This document shows positions 47,541 to 57,215 of a DNA stretch of 64,000 nt, piece by piece (position 1 is the first letter of the stretch; every line of letters starts with the position of its first letter). A model generated the notes under the pieces. It had not been told where the DNA came from. It saw only the letters and a list, made by a program, of their open reading frames with translations, and ran no database searches. The stretch covers positions 7,750,001-7,814,000 of the forward strand of contig NZ_CP036426.1 of NCBI RefSeq assembly GCF_007752535.1, read 5' to 3'. Source of the DNA: Tautonia plasticadhaerens. Its GTDB lineage: Bacteria; Planctomycetota; Planctomycetia; Isosphaerales; Isosphaeraceae. A program made the position numbers and the translations under genes.

Positions 47541-47584
47541 CCCTTAATTCGAACTCCCCGCCCTCGCGCCTCGATTCGCTAGGA

Positions 47585-48661
47585 TCAGGCCGGCTCGTCC
47601 AGGTCGAGCAGCGTGACGGTCGAGCCGGTGGCGACGGCGAGCCGTCGGCCGTCGGGGGCGTAGCAGAGGGAGAGGGCGTTGAGGGTGTCGACGGGGCGGT
47701 CGCCGAGCAGCTCGCCGGTGGAGGGGTCCCAGAGGCGGACGCGGCCGTCGAGGTGGCCGGTGGCCATGGTCAGGCCGTCGGGGGCGATCGCCAGGCAGGG
47801 GGACATCCCGCCCGGGAAGGCGATCGTCCGGATCGGCGCCGGGCGGCCTCCCAGGTCCCAGACCCGGAGGCAGCAGTCCAGGCCCAGGCTGACCAGCGTC
47901 CGGCCGTCGGGGGTGAACTTCATGTCCATCACCACGCCCCCGGGCCCGTGGGCGTCCCAGCGCTCCAGCTCCTCGCGACCGGCCACGTCGTAGACCGAGA
48001 CCGAGCCGTCCTGGCCCCCCAGGGCGATCCGGGACCCGTCGGGGGACAGGGCGCAGCTGGCCAGGCGGCCCCGGGCCCGGAACTCCCGGTCGAGCCGGGC
48101 CAGCGGGATCGTCCAGACCCGGACCACCCCGTCGCTGTCGATCGAGGCCAGCGTCTCGCCGTCGGCCGAGAACCGCAGGTCCATCACCCGGCTCTCGTCG
48201 TGACCGGTCAGCGCGTCCCGCACCTCCAGCGTCTCGGGGTCGAGCACCCGGAGCGTATTGTCCGACAGCGCGATCACCACCGACCGGCCGGTCGGGTCGA
48301 CCGCCATCCTCGTGCAGGTGATGTCCCCCGTCGACGGGCCCCGGGAGAGTCCCCCCTCCTCGCCGACCCCGACGATCGTCGGCCCGAGCCCCTTGTGGTC
48401 GGAGTAGATCCGGCTGCCGTCGGGCGAGAAGCCCAGGTCCGAGACCAGCGACCCGCTCGGCAGCTCGATCCGGGACACCCCCTCCTTCGGCTGGTCGGCC
48501 AGCGGGACGGCCAGCGCGGCGGCCAGCAGCCCGACCACGACCAGCCCCGGACACGTGATCCCGCCCCCCACCCGGCCGATCGTCCCCGGCCTCGCCGAGG
48601 AGGAGGCCGCCTCGGGCCTCCCGGACCGCTCGATTCGTCGATTCGCCGAGCTCATCGCCAT
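47585..48661 (-). CDS. WD40 beta-propeller protein, membrane-anchored or secreted
   Basis: A 358-residue protein. After a basic N-terminus comes one hydrophobic segment (CPGLVVVGLLAAALAVPLA, residues about 37-55), then about seven WD40 blades, e.g. DLRFSADGETLASIDSDGVVRVW, cited as FSADGETLASIDSDG, SLGLDCCLRVWDLGG and TGHLDGRVRLWDPSTGE. Seven blades would close a single propeller, probably outside the cytoplasm. Such proteins bind partners rather than catalyse. It is a single-gene unit with its own terminator. Confidence 0.85.
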   Translation of the reverse strand: MAMSSANRRIERSGRPEAASSSARPGTIGRVGGGITCPGLVVVGLLAAALAVPLADQPKEGVSRIELPSGSLVSDLGFSPDGSRIYSDHKGLGPTIVGVGEEGGLSRGPSTGDITCTRMAVDPTGRSVVIALSDNTLRVLDPETLEVRDALTGHDESRVMDLRFSADGETLASIDSDGVVRVWTIPLARLDREFRARGRLASCALSPDGSRIALGGQDGSVSVYDVAGREELERWDAHGPGGVVMDMKFTPDGRTLVSLGLDCCLRVWDLGGRPAPIRTIAFPGGMSPCLAIAPDGLTMATGHLDGRVRLWDPSTGELLGDRPVDTLNALSLCYAPDGRRLAVATGSTVTLLDLDEPA

Positions 48662-49584
48662 TTCCCTCGTCCCTTCGCCTCGCGTCGATCCGGATCACGC
48701 CGGGCGGGACGGCCCGCGTCCTGCCTGGCCCGGCGGATCCTGCCGGGAGGCCGTCGCGCACCCCGATCGACGACGCCCGGACCGCCTCCGGCACCGCGTC
48801 CCGATCGCCCGGATGTGCTCGACCCCGACGGGCGGTTGGTGATCCGCCCCCGGCCGCTTCGATGACGTGCCTAACTGCCTGCCTGACTGTACCTGGGTTC
48901 GCCACCGGCCCCCGATCATTGAGGCCGTCTCGCCCCGGCCGTCCGATTTCGAGTGCCGCGATCGGGTGACCCCGGCCCGACTCCCCCCCTACGATCCTGG
49001 GCACGCTCCGCCCGAGGAACGGGCCGGTCCTCCTCGGTACGATTTCGCCCCGGCCGTCGCCGCCCTCCCCGGCCTCGACGGAACACCCGTCACCCCATCG
49101 CGATCGGGCCTCCCACTCCCGATCGGCCCCCCCGGATCGGCCCTCGCCATCCCCCCGACACCGACCTGCGGGGCCCTCGACTTCCGGGACTCCCCCCGCC
49201 CCTCCTCCCGGTCCCCCGACCTCCTCCCCAAGCCTCGAAACGAGCCGGGCGGGCCCGACACCGATCGTCCCGACCGGGCCGCGTGTCTAAACTCGACGCG
49301 ATTCCCGATACTCTTGGAGGGGCGTTCCCGAGTCTCGTCCCCCGAGTCCGCCGGCCCGCGCCGGCAGCCCGGCCGGTCGGGCTCGCCCGCCCTCCTCGGC
49401 CGGGCGTCCCCATCGGACGCGAATCGGGAAGCGCCTCTCCACCGAAACGGACGGACCTCGACCCGCTCTTTCTCAATCCAGCTCACCGGTTACGTCACTC
49501 CATCCCGGCGTCCCCGGGCGCACCGACCGCCCGGAGCGGCCCGACCGCCCCACCGGTTCCCGCAACCCCGCCCGGGTCATCTCC

Positions 49585-49678
49585 GACGGAACGAACCCAT
49601 TTCGGTTTCCGCAAGCCTTTTCCAGACAAAGGATTTCCGCCCATGAACCGGGGCGCACCGGGGCGCACCGGCCGCCGC
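49585..49678 (+). repeat. Interspersed repeat copy A
   Basis: Begins GACGGAACGAACCCATTTCGG and ends GGCGCACCGGCCGCCG, about 94 bases. Its ends match copy B nearby and the 3' end of the gene at 2626-3960. Confidence 0.6.
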
Positions 49679-49801
49679 CCGGCCCCGGATCTCGTCCCCA
49701 TCGGGCCCCGGGAGGGAGACCCCCGATGGCGCCGACCCGGGGCTCCCGCCGGGGAGGGACTCTCTCCAGGCCGGGACTCCCCTAGGGGGGATCCGCATTT
49801 C

Positions 49802-49896
49802 GACGGAACGAAGCCATTTGGAATCCCGCAACCCCTTGAAATGATCGGACTTCGCCCGAAATCGCGCCGGCGCACCGAAGCGCACCGGCCGCCGCC
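49802..49896 (+). repeat. Interspersed repeat copy B
   Basis: Begins GACGGAACGAAGCCATTTGG and ends AGCGCACCGGCCGCCG, about 95 bases. It is clearly related to copy A at both ends, with a diverged centre. Confidence 0.6.
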
Positions 49897-50130
49897 AGAT
49901 CCCGCCGTCACCCTCCTCCGGGGCGAGGCCCCGGCGGATGCTGGCGTCCGGCGATCGGCCGTCGTAGGCTCGAACTCCCCCGGCCGACCCGAATGTCCCG
50001 AAGGAGGCGCCGGGCCGTCCCGGCACCGTACCCCAGTCCGTGTTGCCCTGGAAGGCCATCACGCCGGGAGCGGCGGCGGCGGCGGCGAGGCCGGGGAATC
50101 CCCCCCGACCGATTCCCCCCGGAGGTTCCC

Positions 50131-51543
50131 GTGATCCCCAGGCACCTGGCGGCGGTGCTGGCGGCGGCCGCGATGGTGGTCCCCCCTGCGGAGGCGAGGG
50201 GAGGGTCGACTCCTCCCCAGGGCGACGGCCGGAGGCCGAACGTCCTGTTCCTGGCCATCGACGACCTGAACGACTGGACCGGCTTCCTCGGCGGCCACCC
50301 GCAGTCGAAGACGCCGAACCTCGACCGCTTGGCCGCCCGGGGCATGAGCTTCGGGCGGGCCTACTGCGCCGCCCCGGCCTGCAACCCGTCGAGGGCTGCC
50401 CTGCTGACCGGCATCCGCCCCTCGACCAGCGGCGTCTACACCAACGCCCAGCCCTGGCGCCCGGCGATGCCCGACGCCGTCACCCTGCCCCGGCACTTCA
50501 TGCTCGCCGGCTACGAGGTCCTCGGCGGCGGCAAGATCTTCCACGGCCGCTTCGAAGATCCCGCCTCCTGGCAGGAGTACTTCTCCCGGCCCGCCGACCC
50601 GATGCCCCCGGACCGGCCCGTCAACGGCATCCCCCGCACGGCCCACTTCGACTGGGGCCCGGTCGACGTGCCCGACGAGGCGATGGGCGACCACCAGGTC
50701 GTCGACTGGGCCATCGACCGGCTCGGCCGACCGCATGAGGAGCCGCTCTTCCTGGCCGTCGGCCTGTTCCGCCCCCACCTGCCCTGGTACGCCCCGCAAT
50801 CGTACTTCGACGCCCACCCGGCCCCCGAGGTCGTCCTGCCCGAAGTCCCCGACGACGACCTGGCCGACGTCCCCCGGGCCGGCCGGGGGATGGCCAGGCC
50901 CGAGGGGGACCACCGCAAAGTCCTGGAGCATGACCAGTGGCGAAACGCCGTCCGGGGCTACCTCGCCAGCATCGCCTTCGCCGACCGCCAGGTCGGCCGC
51001 CTGCTCGACGCCCTCGACCGCAGCGGGATGGCCGACGACACCATCATCGTCCTCTGGGGCGACCACGGCTGGCACCTCGGCGAGAAGCAGCACTGGCGCA
51101 AGTTCGCCCTCTGGGAGGAGGCGACGCGCGTCCCGTTCGTCATCGCCGCCCCGGGGGTGACCGAGCCCGGCAGCCGATGCGACCGGCCCGTCTCGCTGAT
51201 GGACGTCTACCCGACCCTGATCGACCTCTGCGGGCTCCCCGAGCGTAGGGAACTGGAGGGGGTCAGCCTCTCCCCCCTGCTCCGCGACCCGACCGCCCCC
51301 TGGGACCGCCCCGCCCTCACCACCCACGGCCGGGAGAACCACGCCGTCCGATCCGACCGCTGGCGCTACATTCGCTACGAGGACGGATCCGAAGAACTCT
51401 ATGACCACGACCTCGACCCGAACGAGTGGCGGAACCTCGCCGACGCACCCGAGCACCGCGAGGTCAAGGCCGCCCTCGCCGCCTCCCTGCCGAAGACGGA
51501 TGCCCCGGACGCCCCCTCGGCCCGAGCCCGATCCGATGAGTGA
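50131..51543 (+). CDS. Secreted sulfatase (iduronate-2-sulfatase type)
   Basis: A 470-residue type I sulfatase. The GTG start is 6 bases after GGAGG and begins a signal peptide (MIPRHLAAVLAAAAMVVPPA). Metal ligands D44-D45 (FLAIDDLND), and C84 in CNPSRAALLTG is the residue converted to formylglycine. VGLFRPHLPWYAP and LWGDHGWHLGEKQHWRKF are typical of the iduronate-2-sulfatase-like branch. The target is likely a sulfated polysaccharide; the exact linkage is not evident. It overlaps the next gene by 8 bases (ATGAGTGA). Confidence 0.94.
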   Translation: MIPRHLAAVLAAAAMVVPPAEARGGSTPPQGDGRRPNVLFLAIDDLNDWTGFLGGHPQSKTPNLDRLAARGMSFGRAYCAAPACNPSRAALLTGIRPSTSGVYTNAQPWRPAMPDAVTLPRHFMLAGYEVLGGGKIFHGRFEDPASWQEYFSRPADPMPPDRPVNGIPRTAHFDWGPVDVPDEAMGDHQVVDWAIDRLGRPHEEPLFLAVGLFRPHLPWYAPQSYFDAHPAPEVVLPEVPDDDLADVPRAGRGMARPEGDHRKVLEHDQWRNAVRGYLASIAFADRQVGRLLDALDRSGMADDTIIVLWGDHGWHLGEKQHWRKFALWEEATRVPFVIAAPGVTEPGSRCDRPVSLMDVYPTLIDLCGLPERRELEGVSLSPLLRDPTAPWDRPALTTHGRENHAVRSDRWRYIRYEDGSEELYDHDLDPNEWRNLADAPEHREVKAALAASLPKTDAPDAPSARARSDE

Positions 51544-53437
51544 CCGACCGGACCGCCGACCTCGACGATCGCACCTCCCCTCCCCGCCCGATCGATCGGG
51601 CGGGAGGGGCCGCCGTCGGCTCGTCCCCGGGCTCCGGCCGCTGGAGCCCAGGGCCCTGCTCGACGGCTCCGCCCTCGTCCCCGCCGACTTCGACGGCGAC
51701 TCCCGGACCGACCCGGCGCTCTACCGCTTCGACGCCGATACCGGCTCCGGCGTCTTCGAGATCCTCGACTCCACCACCGGCTCGCCCCGGGCCCTCCGGA
51801 TCGACGGCCTCGGGGAGCGGGACGTCCCCGTCACCGGCGACTACGACGGCGACGGCCGGGCCGACGCCGCCGTCGTCCGGCCCGAGGCGGTCCTCGGCGG
51901 CGGGTCGACCCCCAATGCCAGCGTCTGGGTCATCCTCCGGTCCTCCGACGGATCCCGGGTCGAGATCCCCTTCGGCGCCGCCGGGATCCTCGACCGCCCG
52001 GCCCCGGCCGACTACGACGGCGACGGCGTCACCGACCTGGCCACCTTCCGGGCCAGCAGCGACCTCGTCCCGGGCGCCGCCCAGTGGTTCGTCCGTCCGA
52101 GTTCCGGGGCCCCCGGGTTCTCCGTCGTCTTCGGCGCCGCCGGGGGATCGGACCTGCCCGCCCCGGCCGATTACGACGGCGACGGCCGGGCCGACCTCGC
52201 CACCTTCCGCCCGGTCCCCACGCCCCAGGACGGGCCCGTGGGGGCCGCCCAGTGGTTCCTGCTCCCCTCGGGGGCGAACGACCCGGACTACCGATCCCGG
52301 ATCGGGGGCGTCCGGGTCCCCTTCGGCGCCCCGGGGAACGCCGACCAGCCCGTCCCCGCCGACTTCGACGGCGACGGCCGGGCCGACCTCGCCGCCTTCC
52401 GATCCGAGAGCGACCTGACCCCCGGCTCGGCCTCCTGGTTTGTCCTGCCGGGCCGGGGAGCCTTCCCCCGGTTCTCGGGGGGCGTCTCGGCCGAACTCGG
52501 CCGGTCGGGGTCGATCGCCTCGGCCGGAGACTTCGACGGCGACGGCCGACCCGACTTCGCCGCCTTCGATCCGGGCCTCGCCTCCTGGGCCGTCTCCCCG
52601 GCGACCCCCGAGGGCCGGCCCTCCCTGCCGCCCTCCTCGTTCCGATTCAGCCCGGCCGGCGGGGGGGGCGTGCCGGTCTCCTCCCCCCTGTTCTTCCGGC
52701 TCCGGGAGGGCAGCAGGGACGAGCCGGATCCGCCGACGTCGATCCCCGTCCTCGGCTACGAGGTCGTCGCCGCCTTCCCGCACGACCCGGACGCCTTCAC
52801 CCAGGGGCTGGCGATCTCCGGGGGGAGGCTGTTCGAGGGGACCGGCCTCTACGGCTCTTCCCGGCTCCGGGAGGTGGACCTCCGGACCGGCGACGTGCTC
52901 CGGGAGGCCGCCCTGCCCGACTCGGCCTTCGGCGAGGGGATCGCGGTCGTCGGCGACCGGATCGTCCAGCTCACCTGGAGGGGAGGAATCGGCTACGTCT
53001 ACGAGCGTGACACATTCCAGCACGTCGATTCGTTCCGTTACGAGGGCGAGGGGTGGGGCCTCGCCTTCGACGGCACCCGCCTGATCCTCAGCGACGGCAC
53101 ACCGACGCTCCGGTTCCTCGACCCGACCACCTTCGAGGTCGTCCGGACGGTCCGGGTGGTGGCCGACGGATCGCCGGTCGACCTCCTCAACGAGCTGGAA
53201 TTCATCGACGGCGAAGTCTATGCCAACGTCTGGAAGACCGACCGGATCGCCCGGATCGACCCCGAGACCGGCCGGGTGACCGCCTGGGTCGACCTCTCCG
53301 GCCTCCGCCCACCGGGGGCGGTCGGCCCCGAGGCGGTGCTCAACGGGATCGCCCATGACCCCGACTCTGATCGCCTGTTCGTGACCGGCAAGAACTGGCC
53401 GGGGCTGTTCGAGATCGAACTCGTCTCCCCCGGATGA
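51536..53437 (+). CDS. FG-GAP/VCBS-type repeat protein fused to glutaminyl-peptide cyclotransferase domain
   Basis: A 633-residue protein. It opens with an Arg/Pro-rich segment and LRPLEPRALLDGSA, a variant of the planctomycete LExRxLL secretion motif. Residues about 45-370 hold at least five repeats around DYDGDGRADLATFR, calcium-binding beta-propeller (FG-GAP/VCBS-like) units. From about 404 (VLGYEVVAAFPHDPDAFTQGL) to the end lies a glutamine cyclotransferase-type five-bladed propeller (EGTGLYGSSRL; LNELEFIDGEVYANVWKTDR, quoted as FIDGEVYANVWKTD; LNGIAHDPDSDRLFVTGKNW). That enzyme forms N-terminal pyroglutamate. Such a fusion is unusual to my knowledge. It is coupled to the sulfatase upstream. 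Confidence 0.85.
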   Translation: MSDRPDRRPRRSHLPSPPDRSGGRGRRRLVPGLRPLEPRALLDGSALVPADFDGDSRTDPALYRFDADTGSGVFEILDSTTGSPRALRIDGLGERDVPVTGDYDGDGRADAAVVRPEAVLGGGSTPNASVWVILRSSDGSRVEIPFGAAGILDRPAPADYDGDGVTDLATFRASSDLVPGAAQWFVRPSSGAPGFSVVFGAAGGSDLPAPADYDGDGRADLATFRPVPTPQDGPVGAAQWFLLPSGANDPDYRSRIGGVRVPFGAPGNADQPVPADFDGDGRADLAAFRSESDLTPGSASWFVLPGRGAFPRFSGGVSAELGRSGSIASAGDFDGDGRPDFAAFDPGLASWAVSPATPEGRPSLPPSSFRFSPAGGGGVPVSSPLFFRLREGSRDEPDPPTSIPVLGYEVVAAFPHDPDAFTQGLAISGGRLFEGTGLYGSSRLREVDLRTGDVLREAALPDSAFGEGIAVVGDRIVQLTWRGGIGYVYERDTFQHVDSFRYEGEGWGLAFDGTRLILSDGTPTLRFLDPTTFEVVRTVRVVADGSPVDLLNELEFIDGEVYANVWKTDRIARIDPETGRVTAWVDLSGLRPPGAVGPEAVLNGIAHDPDSDRLFVTGKNWPGLFEIELVSPG

Positions 53438-53511
53438 CCCGCCCACGGATCATTTGGACCCTCCCCGGCCTTCGCGGCGACGACGACGCGATCCCCCCGG
53501 AGTCCCCCCCC

Positions 53512-54810
53512 ATGAGCCAGCAACCAGGACCGACAGGGCAGCAGGCCGGACGACGGCCGAGATGGGCGGTGATCGCCTCGGCGGTCGTGGCGACGGTCGC
53601 CCTGGTCACGCTGGGGGCGAGCCTGATCGGGAGGTCGGCGGGGGAGGAGCAGGCGGGGGCGATCGCATCGGCGATCGCCTCCGGGAGGCTCGACGAGGCC
53701 GATCGGCTCGCCTCGGCCTGGCTCGGCCGACGGCCCGAGGATCCCGAGGCACTCGCCTGGGCCTCCCGGGTGGCGCTAGCACGGGCCCGGCCCGCCGAGG
53801 CGGCCGAATTCGCCCGGAAGGCCCAGCTGGAGGGGCTCGACCGCTCGGAGCTGCGGGACGTGGAGGGGATCGTCCTCGCCCGGGCCGGCCGGGCGGCCGA
53901 GGCCGAGCCGATGCTCCGGGCCCACCTGGCCGCCTCGGACCGGCCGGAGCCGATGGTGGCCCGCGAGCTGGCCGAGATCGGCATGGCCACCTTCCGCTTC
54001 GGCGCCGCCCGGGAGGCCCTCGCCCGATGGCGCCGGGACGCCCCGGACGACCCCGAACCCTGGGTGATGGAGGGCCGGGTCGCCGAACGGGTCGGGGACG
54101 AGTTCGACGAGATCGCCTCCCACTACCAAAAGGCGCTGGAACTCGCCCCCGACCGGGACGACGTCCGCCTGAGGCTCGCCGAGATCCTCCGCCTCGGCGG
54201 CCGTCACGACGAGGCGGCGGTCGAGTTCGAGTCGTATCTCGACCGGAACCCCGAGGACCCCGAGGCGCTCGCCTCGGCCGGGCTCAACGAGCTGGGCCGG
54301 GGCCGGTTTGCGGAGGCCGAACGGCGGCTCTCGGCCGCCCTGGGGCGGGACCCCGGGCACCTCGAGGCGCTCAAGGGCCTGGCCCGGCTCCGCCAGCAGA
54401 CCGGCCGGTTCGAGGAGGCGCTCGAGTCCCTCGACCGGGCCGCCGGGCTGGAGCCCCATGACCCGGAGATCGCCTACCAGCGGTCGTTGCTGCTGGCCCG
54501 GCTCGGCCGATCGGAGGAGGCGGACCGGATGCGGGCCCGCTCCGAGCGGCTCCGGGCCGAGGCCGACGAGATCACCCGGCTCCGGGACGCCCTGGTCCGG
54601 GACCCGAACAACGTCGACCTGCAGCACGAGGCGGCCCGCTGGCTCATCGAGCACGATCACGCCGAGGAGGGGATCCGGTGGGCCGAGAAGGCCCTGACGA
54701 TCCGCCCCGGCCATCGGCCGACCTGCCTGCTTCTGGCCGAGCACTACGAGGCCGCCGGGCAGCCCGACCTGGCCGGCTACTATCGCTTCCAGGCCGACCC
54801 GGGCCCCTGA
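53512..54810 (+). CDS. Membrane-anchored TPR protein
   Basis: A 432-residue protein. One membrane helix near residues 18-40 (WAVIASAVVATVALVTLGAS) is followed by about nine TPR-type units, e.g. AEILRLGGRHDEAAVEFESY and ARLRQQTGRFEEALESLDRA. It probably lies outside the cytoplasm as a scaffold. The ATG at 53512 has GGAG 7 bases upstream; an in-frame ATG at 53434 overlapping the preceding stop is possible but lacks a ribosome site. It ends the sulfatase/cyclotransferase run. Confidence 0.85.
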   Translation: MSQQPGPTGQQAGRRPRWAVIASAVVATVALVTLGASLIGRSAGEEQAGAIASAIASGRLDEADRLASAWLGRRPEDPEALAWASRVALARARPAEAAEFARKAQLEGLDRSELRDVEGIVLARAGRAAEAEPMLRAHLAASDRPEPMVARELAEIGMATFRFGAAREALARWRRDAPDDPEPWVMEGRVAERVGDEFDEIASHYQKALELAPDRDDVRLRLAEILRLGGRHDEAAVEFESYLDRNPEDPEALASAGLNELGRGRFAEAERRLSAALGRDPGHLEALKGLARLRQQTGRFEEALESLDRAAGLEPHDPEIAYQRSLLLARLGRSEEADRMRARSERLRAEADEITRLRDALVRDPNNVDLQHEAARWLIEHDHAEEGIRWAEKALTIRPGHRPTCLLLAEHYEAAGQPDLAGYYRFQADPGP

Positions 54811-54890
54811 GGCGCCTCCCGCCCTCGACCGTCGGCCGGCCGGGGAGGGAGTGGCGAGCGCTCGGGACGGCCCGGGGGCCGGTCAGTCGA

Positions 54891-55379
54891 TCAATCGGTC
54901 AGGTCGAAGTCGGTGCCGCGGTTCGAGCCCTCGGTCACCGTGTAGGTGAGGCCCGAGGTGTCCGGGATGCTGTACTTGGGGGGGACGAGGTTCTCGGCCT
55001 CGGTGATCGCCTTGGACACGTCGTCCTGCTTCGGCATGCCGCCCTGGACGCCGGCCATGGCCTGGTCGTAGTCGACCGCCCGGGAGGTGATGGTGACCTT
55101 GTACTCGCCCGGCAGGGCGCCGTCGCCGTCCACGGCGGTGGTCAGGTAGTAGGAGCCCTCCTCGATCGTGCCCGAGGCCGGTCGGCCGTTGGCCACGTCG
55201 ACGGGCGTGAAGGAGATTGCCCCGGTCTCGACCGGCTCCCCCTTGTAGGTGACGGTGCCGGAGACGGGGTATCGCTCGGGAAGCCCGGTGCCGTCGCCGC
55301 AGCCGGCGGCCAGTGCGAGGACCCCGAGGAACGAGGCGGCCAGGGGTGCGAATCGGCGGGGTGAGATGGCAGGACGCAC
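54891..55379 (-). CDS. Transthyretin-like lipoprotein
   Basis: A 162-residue lipoprotein. The signal peptide ends in LALAAGC (Cys27). The mature part begins YPVSGTVTYKGEPVETGAISFTPVD, cited as VSGTVTYKGEPVETGAI, the typical start of planctomycete carboxypeptidase-regulatory-like domains, and continues as a beta-sandwich with YLTTAVDGDGALPGEYKV. Function unknown; probably at the outer face of a membrane. It follows the DUF1559 gene on the same strand after 189 bases with a hairpin between. Its paralogue lies at 57216-57701. Confidence 0.88.
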   Translation of the reverse strand: MRPAISPRRFAPLAASFLGVLALAAGCGDGTGLPERYPVSGTVTYKGEPVETGAISFTPVDVANGRPASGTIEEGSYYLTTAVDGDGALPGEYKVTITSRAVDYDQAMAGVQGGMPKQDDVSKAITEAENLVPPKYSIPDTSGLTYTVTEGSNRGTDFDLTD

Positions 55380-55468
55380 GGTCTTGATGCTCCACTGCGA
55401 AGAGGGGTCGAGGCGCGGGGCCGATCGGATTCGGGGGCCGTCGCGTCGACCGAAAGTCCCACGAACGA

Positions 55469-55500
55469 GACCCCCGGGAGGGCCATCCCCCCCGGGGGTC
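55469..55500 (-). terminator. Hairpin between DUF1559 and lipoprotein genes
   Basis: 10-bp perfect arms (GACCCCCGGG / CCCGGGGGTC) with a 12-base loop, 68 bases after the DUF1559 stop. No strong T tract follows on the minus strand (TCGTTCGTGGG), so it may act as a partial terminator that lowers lipoprotein expression. Confidence 0.5.
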
Positions 55501-55568
55501 GACTGGTGCGGGTCGGGGCGGCCGCGTCGCCGCCCCGGGCCTCGTCGGTTGACCGGGCCGGCTCGGGA

Positions 55569-56684
55569 TCAATACTGGTCGGCGCTGACGACCTCGCCGC
55601 CCTTGGTGCTGCCCAGGGCGCAGTAGACGACCATGCTGATGCTCTCCTTGAGGAACTTCACCGAACCGTCGGCGAACAGGAAGTTCGCACCGCCGGGGTG
55701 CTCGCTCTTGGCCCCCTTGGAGGCGTAGCTGAAGCGGTTCCGCCAGTTGCTGTCGCCAAAGGCGACGGCCGGGGCGGTGTTGGTGTCCCAGTTGATCGGC
55801 ACCGTCGTGCCAAAGGAACAGCCGTTGTGCATGTAGAAGTTGCTGTCGGCGACCTGATAGGGCAGGGTCTCGCCGACCATGATCGTGTTGCTGGTGCCGT
55901 CCCGGACGGTGGACATGCTGACCGGGCCGATGCCCGCGGTCCGGTAGGCGAAGAAGCCGCGCAGCTTGCCCTGGCCGCGGGTGGCGGTGGTCGTCTCGTC
56001 GAAGTTGGTGCCCCAGAACCCGGCGTGGCCGATCCGGGGGACGCCCGGTGCCAGAACGGTGCCGATCGGGGTCTCCCACGGGCCGCCCGGCGGGGTCAGC
56101 ACGCCGATGGCGTAGTTGTCGCCGAAGCTGCCGGCATAGTTGGAGACCGGGCAAACGGTCACCGGCTGGCCGGTGAACGGGTTGATCGGGCCGGAGCCGT
56201 TGGGCCAATTGCCGGTAATGGTCTCCTTCTCGCGCAGGCCGCCACCGTTCTCGCCGTCAGAGGGGCACAGCCAGGTGCTGTTGACCGTCACCCAGGCGGT
56301 GTACCACGCGCCCTGGTTCCCGGCGGCCTGGTTGTTGCTGCCGTGGACGTCGAAGTTCAACGCGTTGTAGACGTTGCCCCCCTCCATCTGCGGCAGGATC
56401 AGCGCCCGCCAGGCGAGCACGTTCATCTGCGAGGTGCCCGACCAGATGCTGCCGCGACTCTCGTCGGCGATCGCGCCCGGAGGGAACGAGCCGAGTTGGT
56501 CGTGGTAGTTGTGCAGCGCGATGCCGATCTGCTTCAGGTTGTTCGTGCACTGGGCCCGCCTCGCCGCCTCGCGGGCCGACTGGACCGCGGGCAGCAGCAG
56601 GGCGATCAGGACACCGATGATGGCGATCACAACCAGCAGCTCGATCAGCGTGAAGCCGGATCGTCTGTCGACTCTGTCCTTCAT
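55569..56684 (-). CDS. DUF1559 protein with pilin-like N-terminus
   Basis: A 371-residue protein. The N-terminus is a type IV pilin/pseudopilin-like leader ([18 protein letters not shown]), which a prepilin peptidase would cut before Phe with N-methylation. The motif [20 protein letters not shown] and the C-terminal [20 protein letters not shown] define DUF1559. The mature protein is expected at the cell surface; these families are very numerous in planctomycetes, with unknown role. Start ATG chosen at [11 protein letters not shown], the usual spacing. Its promoter is probably at 56948-56977. Confidence 0.93.
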   Translation of the reverse strand: MKDRVDRRSGFTLIELLVVIAIIGVLIALLLPAVQSAREAARRAQCTNNLKQIGIALHNYHDQLGSFPPGAIADESRGSIWSGTSQMNVLAWRALILPQMEGGNVYNALNFDVHGSNNQAAGNQGAWYTAWVTVNSTWLCPSDGENGGGLREKETITGNWPNGSGPINPFTGQPVTVCPVSNYAGSFGDNYAIGVLTPPGGPWETPIGTVLAPGVPRIGHAGFWGTNFDETTTATRGQGKLRGFFAYRTAGIGPVSMSTVRDGTSNTIMVGETLPYQVADSNFYMHNGCSFGTTVPINWDTNTAPAVAFGDSNWRNRFSYASKGAKSEHPGGANFLFADGSVKFLKESISMVVYCALGSTKGGEVVSADQY

Positions 56685-57215
56685 TGCGTAACTCGACTCC
56701 TGCGCGTGAAGCGCAATGACGAAACGGTCCGAGAGCACGCCCTCGGGACCACCCCGCCTCGAATAAGAGACTCGATCGAATTGAGCGAGAGAACTGCGGA
56801 ACCGAGAACCCGTATCGAACGACACGAGGGAGGGCCGCCCGCCTCGAACGTAACAGGCGGCTCAAGCTGGGGATACCCGTCCATGACCTGATCGTCGACC
56901 TCGGACGAACAGCCGTCGAGGTCTCGGCACATCAAGGTACCCGCTGTAGGATAAGGGTGCCCCGAGCCGCAGGTCAAGCGGCAAGTGAAGCGACCACCTA
57001 TATTTTCGACCGATGTTTAACAGCGAGCATGCGTCCCTGAATGACTTGATCGATGCGATTGATCACGGCCGGGTGCTCGATGGCCGGCGAGCGGCCTCGG
57101 GGGCCGTCCGGGATCCTGGCACGGTCCCGGTAGGATCCGATCGGACCGCGACGCGGCCGCCTCCCCGGCCCCCGGAGGCCGGGATGCCGGGATGCCGGGG
57201 CTGTCGGGACGACGG
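56685..57215 (-). other. 5' leader and upstream region of the first DUF1559 gene
   Basis: A 531-base gene-free region. It holds a candidate promoter at 56948-56977, which implies a leader of about 250 bases before the start at 56684. AT-richer DNA near 56990-57070 contains several GATC/GATT-type boxes (gatcgatgcgattgatcac) but no gene. Nothing else is recognised. Confidence 0.45.
56948..56977 (-). promoter_or_regulatory. Candidate promoter of the first DUF1559 gene
   Basis: On the minus strand TTGACC, an 18-base spacer, TATCCT, about 264 bases before the start codon. The -35 is identical to that of the second cassette. Confidence 0.5.

Larger units (their letters stand above)
48662..50130. 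other. Long gene-free stretch with interspersed repeats
   Basis: About 1.47 kb upstream of both the WD40 gene (minus) and the sulfatase gene (plus). Open frames cross it but their translations are Pro/Arg/Ser-rich, change character often, and match nothing. It contains two repeat units (49585-49678, 49802-49896) and a fragment of a third (about 49440-49530). A less GC-rich patch at 49284-49325 (tctaaactcgacgcg, gatactcttggagggg) may be a relic promoter. Confidence 0.55.

Noticed and set aside
48867-50134. Several overlapping plus-strand frames in the gene-free stretch
   Set aside because: Low-complexity Pro/Arg/Ser translations, no ribosome sites, and interruption by repeat units; treated as non-coding.
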